DNA of 14,938 nt from Geminicoccaceae bacterium (GTDB lineage Bacteria; Pseudomonadota; Alphaproteobacteria; Geminicoccales; Geminicoccaceae), in assembly GCA_030824835.1 (NCBI GenBank), contig JAPJRA010000030.1, positions 1 through 14,938 on the forward strand, given 5' to 3'. Below, one piece after another: positions 7,737 to 14,217 of this stretch. The stretch's first letter is position 1; every line of letters starts with the position of its first letter. The position numbers were made by a program, and so were the translations under genes. The notes under the pieces were generated by a model that was not told the origin of the DNA, made no database searches, and saw nothing but the letters and a program-made list of their open reading frames with translations.

Positions 7737-8165
7737 ATGTTACGAGCAGCTTGGATCGCGGGCGCGATGTGTCTTGGTGGCATGGCATGGAGTGTCGAGG
7801 CGCAGGCTGCAACCTTCACCGACGCGTACCTGCAGGGGCGTTGGACCACCGGCAGCACGGAGAATTGCACCAAGAGCGCCCACGAACAAACCGTATTTCG
7901 CGCGGACGGGACGTTCGCCACAGAGCACAATGGCAAGGCTCTCGCGGTCGGGTTCTGGAAGATCGACGAAGACCGGCTGGAGATGCACATCCTGACTACC
8001 GAGGCCTCCTTGCCGCAGCTTCTCCAGGAGGAGCTACCCGGCGACTACCACGCCCTTGAGGTCAAGGGGCTGGTCTTCGATGTCGGCGACGACCGCTTCC
8101 GTCTGGTGCAGGGAATTGCAGGTGAGATCCAGGGCCTCGACATGGTGAGGTGCCCAGCGTCCTAA
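7737..8165 (+). CDS. Small exported protein of unknown function, possibly lipocalin-like
   Basis: From ATG 7737 the product is 142 residues: a signal peptide MLRAAWIAGAMCLGGMAWSVEAQA, then a mature domain of about 118 residues. The mature part looks like a small beta-barrel: LQGRWTTG, QTVFRADGTFATEHNGKALAVGFWKIDEDRLEMHIL, and alternating polar/hydrophobic strands to the end. GxW followed by FxxDGTF and a GxWxID strand recalls lipocalin-like and similar domains, but I do not recognise a named family. Two mature-region cysteines, one in TENCTKS and one in MVRCPAS near the C-terminus, could form a disulfide after export. A GTG start at 7713 would add eight residues (MRQSGRAE). The last 16 bases overlap the start of the Tat-lipoprotein oxidoreductase gene, so the two are probably translationally coupled and act in the same compartment. 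Confidence 0.75.
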   Translation: MLRAAWIAGAMCLGGMAWSVEAQAATFTDAYLQGRWTTGSTENCTKSAHEQTVFRADGTFATEHNGKALAVGFWKIDEDRLEMHILTTEASLPQLLQEELPGDYHALEVKGLVFDVGDDRFRLVQGIAGEIQGLDMVRCPAS

Positions 8166-9280
8166 AACGGCCGCAGCAGCGCCGGGAGCTGCTGCACGCC
8201 GGGGCCGCCGCTGGTGCTGTACTGCTCGCGGCGCCGCTCGCCGGCTGTGACGAGATCCCTCCCACGGCTTTGGCGGCCTGGCGTGGGCCGGCAATCAACA
8301 TCGTCGATCCGCGGCTTGTCGTTTTATCGTGGGCGATCTTGGCACCCAGCCCGCACAACAGCCAGCCATGGCTGGCCCGTCTGCACGACGCGAACGGCAT
8401 AGGTGTGCGCCTCGATGCTCGTCGCCTGCTGCCAATCATCGATCCGCAGGCCCGCCAAGCGCTGATCAGCCTCGGCGCGTTCCTCGAGCTGCTGTCGCTC
8501 GCCGCGGCAGCCCAAGGGTTACGCGCGACAATATCGCTCGGTCCCGGTGGTGATGCCGACGTACGGCTAAGTCGTGGCACTGTGCATGATCCTTTGTTCG
8601 CCGCGCTGCCGCACAGGCGCTCGACCAAGCTCGCCTACGATATGGAAAAGCCGATCACTCGCGAGCATCGCGAGGCACTGTCGCAGGCAGCCGGCACTAC
8701 AGTGGCCATGGGCTTTACTGGCGAGCCCGCTCAAGTGGAGGCCCTGTGCGAGATCGTCCTTGCGGCGTTTCTGCTCGAGTATGGCATGCCCGTCGCCCTT
8801 GAGGAGACGGTGCGCTGGATACGTCTGGGTGCCGCGGAGGTCGAGGCGCACCCGGACGGTCTCGCGCTCACCGGAACCGCGGTTTGGTGGCTCACGCGGC
8901 TGCGTGTGCTTTCTCGGGAAAGGCTCGGCCATCCCGGTAGTCCCGCGTGGCGTCTTGGCCGCCTGCAGTGGGAGAATCTCATTGCCGGCACCGCGAGTTT
9001 CGGCTGGGTCGTGACCGCCGACGACAGTGTGGCCAGCCGCGTTGCCGCCGGGCGGGCCTATCAGCGCGTGGATCTGGCGGCAGCCGCCGCCGGTGTCGCC
9101 GTTCACCCGGTAAGTCAGGCCTTGGGGGATTACGCGCAGCTATTCCCCTCGCGCCGGCGGTTGGACACGTTGCTGGGCATCCGGCCGCCCGCCCGCGTGC
9201 AGATGCTGTTCCGGGTCGGCTATGCGGGACCGCAATCACCAACACCCCGGCGTCATCCGGAAGATATTCTCGTCAGTTAG
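8150..9280 (+). CDS. Acg/nitroreductase-family flavin oxidoreductase, Tat-type lipoprotein
   Basis: The 376-residue protein starts at GTG 8150 inside the end of the preceding gene. Residues 10-33 (QRRELLHAGAAAGAVLLAAPLAGC) combine a twin-arginine pair with a lipobox LAGC (30-33), so it should be exported folded by Tat and lipidated at Cys33. The Acg-type nitroreductase signature LAPSPHNSQPW lies at 64-74, and a HRRSTK motif at 154-159 fits the family's phosphate-binding Arg region. Later segments (ENLIAGTASFGWVVTADD; AGRAYQRVDLAAAAAGVAVHPVSQAL) fit the second half of the fold. Tat export of a cofactor-bound flavoprotein is consistent. The family binds FMN, but substrates are mostly unknown, and some members (Acg of Mycobacterium) seem to lack reductase activity. 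Ends with double stop TAG TAG (9278-9283). Family clear, activity not. Confidence 0.85.
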   Translation: MPSVLKRPQQRRELLHAGAAAGAVLLAAPLAGCDEIPPTALAAWRGPAINIVDPRLVVLSWAILAPSPHNSQPWLARLHDANGIGVRLDARRLLPIIDPQARQALISLGAFLELLSLAAAAQGLRATISLGPGGDADVRLSRGTVHDPLFAALPHRRSTKLAYDMEKPITREHREALSQAAGTTVAMGFTGEPAQVEALCEIVLAAFLLEYGMPVALEETVRWIRLGAAEVEAHPDGLALTGTAVWWLTRLRVLSRERLGHPGSPAWRLGRLQWENLIAGTASFGWVVTADDSVASRVAAGRAYQRVDLAAAAAGVAVHPVSQALGDYAQLFPSRRRLDTLLGIRPPARVQMLFRVGYAGPQSPTPRRHPEDILVS

Positions 9281-9378
9281 TAGAATATTTCCTTCCTAAT
9301 ATTATCTTAAATTGAAATTACCGGCCGCATCTCTGTTGCCCTGTCCCAGTATGGCAGACCGTACTTCCGAACATCTTG
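9281..9378. other. AT-rich intergenic island
   Basis: Bases 9281-9320 are strikingly AT-rich against a GC-rich background, with AATATT at 9284-9289 and 9298-9303 and a further ATATT at 9264-9268 inside the preceding gene. A TTGAAA at 9312-9317 could be a -35 element for the nuclease gene, but no good -10 follows at the right distance. It may be an UP-element or a nucleoid-protein site. I see no hairpin terminator, no repeat of a mobile element and no small gene in it. Confidence 0.3.
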
Positions 9379-9954
9379 ATGCGAGTCTATTGCTCGCTGA
9401 TGCAGAATAATGCCTCAGCCCACATCGCCATTGTCCTCCTGCTCGTTCTGACAGCCGCACTGCCGCTGACAGATGCCAGTGCGCGCAGCACGAAGCCAAA
9501 GCGCCCAGAGCAGATCAGCACCGGTCAGACGTCGGTCATCGACGGCGACACGCTGGAATTGCAGGGCATGCGCATCCGCCTGGCGGCAGTCGATGCCCCG
9601 GAAGCACGGCAGAACTGCCGGCGTGACCGCACGTTGTGGCCATGCGGGCGCCGTGCGGCGTTTGCGCTCGCCGATCTGATCGGCGACCGGCCCGTCACCT
9701 GTCGGTGGCGCACGAAGGATCGATATGGTCGGCCGGTGGCTCGATGCACGGCGGGGAGCATCGACCTCGGTGGCTGGATGGTCGAAAATGGTTGGGCGCT
9801 GGCCTACCGGCGATATGGCGTCGACTATGTCTCCCAGGAAGCGACCGCGCGCGCCGCGCGCCGCGGTATGTGGGCAGGCTCGTTTGTCCTTCCATGGGAC
9901 TTTCGTGCCCGTCGCACCGAAGAGGTTTCGGCCCGAAGCTACGTCGGGGCGTGA
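9379..9954 (+). CDS. Secreted staphylococcal-nuclease-like (thermonuclease) protein
   Basis: The 191-residue product has a hydrophobic N-terminal segment (HIAIVLLLVLTAALPLTDASA, about 15-35) as signal peptide, then an SNase domain. The active-site pattern is intact: VIDGDTLEL (53-61) with the metal Asp55; IRLAAVDAPE (66-75) with Arg67, Asp72 and Glu75; and KDRYGR (113-118) with Arg118, matching SNase Arg35/Asp40/Glu43 and Arg87. Four mature cysteines (80, 89, 108, 123) in the NCRRDRTLWPCG…VTCRW…ARC pattern are common in exported alphaproteobacterial members and could form disulfides. Family members degrade single- and double-stranded DNA or RNA with calcium; periplasmic or extracellular nucleic-acid turnover is likely. 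The start is uncertain: ATG 9379, ATG 9400 and TTG 9376 all lack a clear ribosome site. An AT-rich stretch precedes the gene. Confidence 0.87.
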   Translation: MRVYCSLMQNNASAHIAIVLLLVLTAALPLTDASARSTKPKRPEQISTGQTSVIDGDTLELQGMRIRLAAVDAPEARQNCRRDRTLWPCGRRAAFALADLIGDRPVTCRWRTKDRYGRPVARCTAGSIDLGGWMVENGWALAYRRYGVDYVSQEATARAARRGMWAGSFVLPWDFRARRTEEVSARSYVGA

Positions 9955-9995
9955 CATTGACGCCACCGCGGCACGTGGCCGCTTGCGCACCCCTT

Positions 9996-10024
9996 TTGCG
10001 TGGTGCACGGCAGTGACATATAAC
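9996..10024 (+). promoter_or_regulatory. Candidate promoter for the fatty acid hydroxylase gene
   Basis: TTGCGT (9996-10001) and TATAAC (10019-10024, five of six to TATAAT) are spaced 17 bp apart and would start transcription near 10031, about 30 bases before the ATG at 10060. The -10 is good but the -35 matches only at TTG. No other recognisable signal lies in the 105-bp gap. Confidence 0.4.
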
Positions 10025-10059
10025 TCACTGAATCTTCTCTCTGTCCGGGGACCTGCGGA

Positions 10060-10821
10060 ATGCTAGCGAGAATCAACCCTTGGCAAGGCCGGAAGTATCT
10101 GCTGGACAAGATGACATTGAGCGATTTGCTTGGCGCTTTTTTCACACATTACTCTATCCAAGTATATTTGGCGCTTGCTGTCTTAGCGGCAGCATTTTCA
10201 GTTACTTTCGCATCCAGCTGGCATGGGCCTGTAAGTGCCGTCGTGGCGGTACTGGTGCTCTATCCGCTGGCGGAATACGCGTTGCATCGGTGGGTGCTGC
10301 ACAGCCGGCTGCTCTACAAAAGCGCCATCACCGCCAGCGTCTGGAAACGAATTCACTATGATCACCACCAAAATCCGCACGATCTGGCCGTGCTGTTCGG
10401 GGCACTCTATACGACCTTGCCGGCGATATTCCTGTTGACCTTGCCCATCGGTTGGCTCGTCGATGGCCCATCGGGAGCGGCCGCCGCCCTGGCCACGGGT
10501 CTCCTGGTCTTTACGGGCTACGAGTTCTGCCATTGTGTCCAGCATCTGCCGTTCACGCCCAAGAATCGTTGGCTGCGTGAGATTAAGAAGCATCATCTCG
10601 CTCACCATTTCCACAGCGAGCAGGGTAATTTTGGCATCACGCTCGGCGTCTGGGACAAGGTGTTCGGTACCGAGTACGACAGCCCTCGCGAGGTTCCACG
10701 CAGCCAGACCACGCACAATCTGGGATATACCGACGCCGAGCGTCAGCGTTATCCATGGGTGGCGGAGCTGTCGGCCAGCGACGACGAATACGCCGTACAG
10801 CGCACCCGTCGCGCCAGTTGA
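10060..10821 (+). CDS. Membrane fatty acid hydroxylase / sterol desaturase-family di-iron enzyme
   Basis: A 253-residue integral membrane protein with about four membrane segments (around 32-50, 56-72, 112-132 and 137-155). The histidine clusters that bind the di-iron centre are complete: HRWVLH (76-81), HYDHHQNPH (99-107), H158/H162 in FCHCVQH, and HHLAHHFH (178-185). The ending NFGITLGVWDKVFGTEY is typical. Spacing and the HYDHHQNPHDL string resemble fatty acid 2-hydroxylases (FA2H/Scs7 type, without the cytochrome b5 domain) more than sterol desaturases. The likely role is hydroxylation of an acyl chain in membrane or outer-membrane lipid using oxygen. The start is ATG 10060, after GGGGA and GCGGA runs. 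The gene ends four bases from the convergent SRAP gene. The first 150 bases are less GC-rich than the neighbours. The lipid substrate is not known. Confidence 0.87.
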   Translation: MLARINPWQGRKYLLDKMTLSDLLGAFFTHYSIQVYLALAVLAAAFSVTFASSWHGPVSAVVAVLVLYPLAEYALHRWVLHSRLLYKSAITASVWKRIHYDHHQNPHDLAVLFGALYTTLPAIFLLTLPIGWLVDGPSGAAAALATGLLVFTGYEFCHCVQHLPFTPKNRWLREIKKHHLAHHFHSEQGNFGITLGVWDKVFGTEYDSPREVPRSQTTHNLGYTDAERQRYPWVAELSASDDEYAVQRTRRAS

Positions 10822-10825
10822 CGGG

Positions 10826-11539
10826 TCAGAGCAGAGTATGCTGGGCTGGGGCCGGCTCCATCGGCGCGGCCTCCAACGGGCGCGTGAGATCGGGCCCGTT
10901 GTTGCGCGCCGCATTCACCGCCCGGCTCACCTCATACGCTTGCAGCTCCCGGTCCGGCCGCGGAGTCAGCAATGCCTGCAGTGTGCCGGGGTCCTTGAGT
11001 GCTGGATCTAGCCAGAGGAACTGGCTCGCCTGGGGTAGGATGACGGGCATGCGATGATGGATCTGCTCCAGCATCGGCGAGGCCTGGATCGTCAGGATGG
11101 CGCAAGTATCGAGCGTCGAGCCGTCGGCCAGCCGGTTGCGCCGCCATAGCCCGGCAAAGGCGAACACATCGCCGGACGCAAGCCCAACATAGAATGGGCG
11201 CGACGCTCCGGTGCGGGCCTTCTGCCATTCGTAAAAGCCCGTGGCCGGGATCAGACAGCGACCCTTCTTGAAGGCATCGCGGAACATCGGCTTCTCTGCC
11301 GCCGTCTCGGCCCGGGCGTTGATCTGCCTTGCGGGGTCGTTGGCCTCTTTCATCCACGCCCCCAGCAGACCCCATCGCGCGAAGCCGGCGATAGGGCTGC
11401 CCGCCTCATCTGCCCGTATGACCACGATCTGCGTGTCCGGTGACACATTGTAGCTTGAGGTAAGTTCCTCGGGTGGCGTGCAGCCGAATGCCAGCTGGAA
11501 CCGTCTTGCGACAATCGACAGCGCGAAGCGACCGCACAT
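10826..11539 (-). CDS. SRAP-domain protein (YedK/HMCES, abasic-site DNA-protein crosslinker)
   Basis: The 237-residue product matches the SOS response-associated peptidase family. Cys2 becomes the N-terminal catalytic residue after Met removal (MCGRFAL). YNVSPDTQ gives Asn31, INARAETA (73-80) gives Arg76, CLIPATGFYEW gives Glu104, and HHRMPVIL gives His161. These proteins form a stable thiazolidine crosslink with abasic sites in single-stranded DNA and protect them from cleavage; autoprocessing activity removes the Met. It acts on DNA in the cytoplasm. It is the second gene of a minus-strand pair: the kinase/P-loop gene upstream ends three bases before this ATG, so the two share a transcript. 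The SOS-type LexA box of some relatives is not visible because the operon's promoter would be upstream of the first gene. The C-terminal 20 residues are proline- and alanine-rich. Confidence 0.93.
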   Translation of the reverse strand: MCGRFALSIVARRFQLAFGCTPPEELTSSYNVSPDTQIVVIRADEAGSPIAGFARWGLLGAWMKEANDPARQINARAETAAEKPMFRDAFKKGRCLIPATGFYEWQKARTGASRPFYVGLASGDVFAFAGLWRRNRLADGSTLDTCAILTIQASPMLEQIHHRMPVILPQASQFLWLDPALKDPGTLQALLTPRPDRELQAYEVSRAVNAARNNGPDLTRPLEAAPMEPAPAQHTLL

Positions 11540-11542
11540 CGA

Positions 11543-13069
11543 TCAATTCTCCCAGATACGACGAACGTCGGCTGCGACCTCGACCAGCGCTCGGCCTGCA
11601 CCCACCCTTGGCCACGCCACGGAAGGGTCCTTGAGCGATCGCGCCTGTCTTCGAACCACAGCCACGTCGGCGTCGGAGGCATCCCCGGTTCGATCGGCAA
11701 CACGGCGTTCGAGCACCGGCTCGGGTGCCTCAAGCCATACAGCGCGAAACGGCACTCCGGCCTGCCGGGCGGCAGCCTCGATCTGCGCCCGCTGCGCTGC
11801 GCTGCCGTAGACACCGTCGGCGATCACGGTCCGGCCGGCCTTGGTCAACTCCCGTGCACGTGCGGCGACGGTGAGAAAGACGCGAGCGGAAACGTCTGGC
11901 GTATAGGCATCGAGCGGAAGGCGCTCGGTCGCGTGGCGGCCGAACAGGCGTTTGCGGATCACATCGGTGCGCAGGATGATGGCGCCCGGCATGGCGCCCA
12001 GCCCCGAGGCCAGGGCCACCGCCACACTGGACTTGCCGGTGCCGGAACGGCCGGCAACGACGAGCAGCCGTGCGGGCTGCGGCTTCAAGGCTCGCTGCGC
12101 GAGCTCGAGATAGGCCCGAGCGTCGCACACCTTCTCGGCCCTCTCCTCGCCCTCCAGCACGCGGGCATTGAAGCCGGCGACCTTGGCACGAATCGTCGCG
12201 CGGATGGCGATGAACAGCGGCAGTAAGGCCTGCCCGGCATCGTCCTGGGCGCTGTCGCCGTAGGTCTGCAGCAGTCGCCGGGCGCGATCGGTCAGACCAC
12301 GTTCGATCAGGTCCATGACCAGGAACGCCAAGTCGTAATAGACATCGATGCAGGCTAGGGCCGTGTCGAACTCCAGGCAGTCGAACAGCACCGGCTGGCG
12401 ATCCAGCAGGACGATGTTGGCAAGATGCAGGTCGCCGTGGCAGTGTCGCACGCGGCCGGCGAGGCGTCGTCGTTCGAGAAGCGCCGCCGATGCATCCAGC
12501 AGCTCCGACGTTGCTTGATTCAGTACCGAAACATCCTTCGTGTCCAGCACCTGCGGGGTAAGAAGCGTAAGATCGCCCGCATTGCCGTCGGCCACCTCAC
12601 GCATGGCGGCATACCCACCCTGGTCGCGACGGATCTCGGCACTCACATGAAACTTGGCGATGGTCGCCGCCAGCGCTGCGGCCAGATCCTCCGTAAGCTC
12701 ACCGCGCGCCGCCACCCGATCGAGTTGTGCCGATGCCGCAAATCGCGACATCTCGAGCAGCCACTCGACCGGACTCCCGCGGCCGTCTATCGCCAGACGG
12801 CCGTCAGGTTCGCATGTGACCGGCAGCACGCGGCGATAGAGCATGGGCGCCGTACGCCGGTTGAGCTCGAGCTCACGGCGTAGGGCAGCCTCTCGAAGAT
12901 CCAGCGTGGAGAAGTCCATGAAGCTGAAGCGCACGGCACGCTTCAGCTTGTAGGCGCGCTCGCCGGCGAGCAGCACGATGGCGCCGTGCGTGTCGATTCG
13001 CTCCACACCATTGCCCAGTGCTCCGTCCAGGAGGAAGGCCAGGACTTCCGCTTGCTGCTGTTCGGTCAT
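11543..13069 (-). CDS. Fused APH-like kinase and AAA_33 P-loop protein
   Basis: A 508-residue, two-domain cytoplasmic protein. The N-terminal part (about 25-320) is aminoglycoside-phosphotransferase-like: Lys41/Lys43 in AYKLKRAV, the catalytic loop HGDLHLAN (211-218, Asp213 and Asn218), and the metal-binding Asp230 in LFDCLEFD. The C-terminal part (about 333-508) is a zeta-toxin/gluconate-kinase-like P-loop domain with Walker A GRSGTGKS (340-347) and an ILRTDVIRKRLFG segment (365-377). Both ATP sites look intact. Proteins with this COG2187-COG0645 arrangement are annotated bifunctional aminoglycoside phosphotransferase/ATP-binding protein, but no substrate is established and antibiotic resistance should not be assumed; Rv2004c of Mycobacterium tuberculosis has the same layout. 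It is first in a minus-strand operon with the SRAP gene (three-base gap) and divergent from cysK (109 bp). The start is ATG 13069. Confidence 0.88.
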   Translation of the reverse strand: MTEQQQAEVLAFLLDGALGNGVERIDTHGAIVLLAGERAYKLKRAVRFSFMDFSTLDLREAALRRELELNRRTAPMLYRRVLPVTCEPDGRLAIDGRGSPVEWLLEMSRFAASAQLDRVAARGELTEDLAAALAATIAKFHVSAEIRRDQGGYAAMREVADGNAGDLTLLTPQVLDTKDVSVLNQATSELLDASAALLERRRLAGRVRHCHGDLHLANIVLLDRQPVLFDCLEFDTALACIDVYYDLAFLVMDLIERGLTDRARRLLQTYGDSAQDDAGQALLPLFIAIRATIRAKVAGFNARVLEGEERAEKVCDARAYLELAQRALKPQPARLLVVAGRSGTGKSSVAVALASGLGAMPGAIILRTDVIRKRLFGRHATERLPLDAYTPDVSARVFLTVAARARELTKAGRTVIADGVYGSAAQRAQIEAAARQAGVPFRAVWLEAPEPVLERRVADRTGDASDADVAVVRRQARSLKDPSVAWPRVGAGRALVEVAADVRRIWEN

Positions 13070-13178
13070 GCCGCGTTGTAGACCAGGTAGCGGCAGAGCC
13101 CAACCCGGGGCGCTTGCCGTGGTGGGACGCTGGCTTTACATCCTCACAGGGGGCGAACCGCTGCTTCACGGGCAGGAT
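13070..13178. promoter_or_regulatory. Divergent intergenic region between the kinase operon and cysK
   Basis: This 109-bp gap must hold the promoters of both transcription units. On the plus strand TTGCCG (13114-13119) and TACATC (13137-13142) are 17 bp apart, but the -10 matches at only three positions. I see no LexA-like box, no T-box or riboswitch structure, and no strong palindrome. The cysK start is preceded by CAGGAT, placed too close to be a good SD. Confidence 0.25.
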
Positions 13179-14180
13179 ATGGACATTCGAGCGGGCTTCA
13201 TCGATCTCGTCGGCAACACGCCACTGGTGCGCCTCAAGCGCGTATCGGAAGCGACCGGCTGCGAGATCTTGGGCAAATGCGAGTTCCTGAACCCGGGCGG
13301 CAGCGTCAAGGATCGGGCGGCACTGGCGATCATCACGGATGCCGAGGAGAAGGGAATCCTGCGTCCCGGCGGGGTGATCGTCGAGGGCACTGCCGGCAAT
13401 ACCGGCATCGGCTTGGCGCTGGTCGGCAATGTCCGCGGCTACCGGACCGTGATCGTGATGCCGGAGACGCAGAGCCAGGAGAAGAAGGACATGCTCCGGC
13501 TGGTCGGCGCCGATCTCCGGCTGGTCCCGGCACTGCCCTACAAGGATCCCAACAACTACGTGAAGTACTCCGGCAGGCTAGCGGCCGAACTTGCGCAGAA
13601 CGAACCCAATGGTGCGATCTGGGCCAACCAGTTCGACAATGTGGCGAACCGGACCGGACACTACCGGACGACCGGACCGGAGATCTGGGAGCAGACGGGC
13701 GGCAGCATCGACGCCTTTACCTGTGCCGTCGGCACGGGCGGGACATTCGCCGGCGTGGGCATGTTCCTCAAGGAGCGGAATCCCGGCATCAAGATCGTGC
13801 TAGCCGATCCGATGGGAGCCGCGCTGTACAACTGGTACAAGCACGGTGAGCTCAAAGCCGAAGGCTCGTCGATCACCGAGGGCATCGGCCAGGGGCGGGT
13901 GACGGCCAATCTGGAAGGCGCACCGGTGGACGACGCGCTCCAGATCACCGACCGGGAGGCGCTGCCTTACATCTTCGATCTGGTGCTCGACGAGGGGTTG
14001 GTGCTCGGCAGCTCCTCGGCGATCAACATCGCGGGCGCAGTCCACGTCGCCAGGATGCTGGGCCCAGGCCACACGATCGTGACCATCCTCTGCGACTACG
14101 GCACACGGTATCAGAGCAAATTGTTCAATCCCGAATTCCTGCGCGAGAAAGATCTGCCCGTCCCGTCCTGGCTGGCCTGA
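13179..14180 (+). CDS. cysK: Cysteine synthase (O-acetylserine sulfhydrylase family)
   Basis: This PLP enzyme makes L-cysteine from O-acetylserine and sulfide in the cytoplasm. The 333-residue product has the PLP lysine Lys44 in NPGGSVKDRAAL, the substrate loop EGTAGNTGIG (69-78), the PLP-phosphate loop GTGGT (185-189), and GSSSA (277-281) for the pyridine nitrogen. The substrate loop differs from E. coli CysK (EPTSGNTGIA), and the C-terminus is longer (CDYGTRYQSKLFNPEFLREKDLPVPSWL). Both traits mark a subgroup found in Alphaproteobacteria and fungi, in which some members may act as cysteine desulfhydrases. I choose ATG 13179 because MDIRAGFIDLVGNTPLVRL begins exactly at the family's first helix; the open frame upstream (from 12978) looks non-coding and overlaps the divergent kinase gene. 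A sulfurtransferase gene follows 37 bp later, suggesting a small sulfur operon. Confidence 0.9.
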   Translation: MDIRAGFIDLVGNTPLVRLKRVSEATGCEILGKCEFLNPGGSVKDRAALAIITDAEEKGILRPGGVIVEGTAGNTGIGLALVGNVRGYRTVIVMPETQSQEKKDMLRLVGADLRLVPALPYKDPNNYVKYSGRLAAELAQNEPNGAIWANQFDNVANRTGHYRTTGPEIWEQTGGSIDAFTCAVGTGGTFAGVGMFLKERNPGIKIVLADPMGAALYNWYKHGELKAEGSSITEGIGQGRVTANLEGAPVDDALQITDREALPYIFDLVLDEGLVLGSSSAINIAGAVHVARMLGPGHTIVTILCDYGTRYQSKLFNPEFLREKDLPVPSWLA

Positions 14181-14217
14181 GCCTGCCGTCCCACACCTTT
14201 AGCGAGCAACCGCGCCC

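Noticed and set aside
9986..10006. Terminator hairpin after the nuclease gene (GCACC…GGTGC)
   Set aside because: Only five pairs, a ten-base loop and no following T-run; it also overlaps a better candidate promoter.
11543..13069. Aminoglycoside resistance gene
   Set aside because: The APH-like domain is in a widespread fused housekeeping-type family with no established antibiotic substrate; nothing else nearby suggests resistance or mobility.
12978..13178. N-terminal extension of cysteine synthase by 67 residues
   Set aside because: It would overlap the divergent kinase gene, has unlike composition, and the conserved family start lies at 13179.
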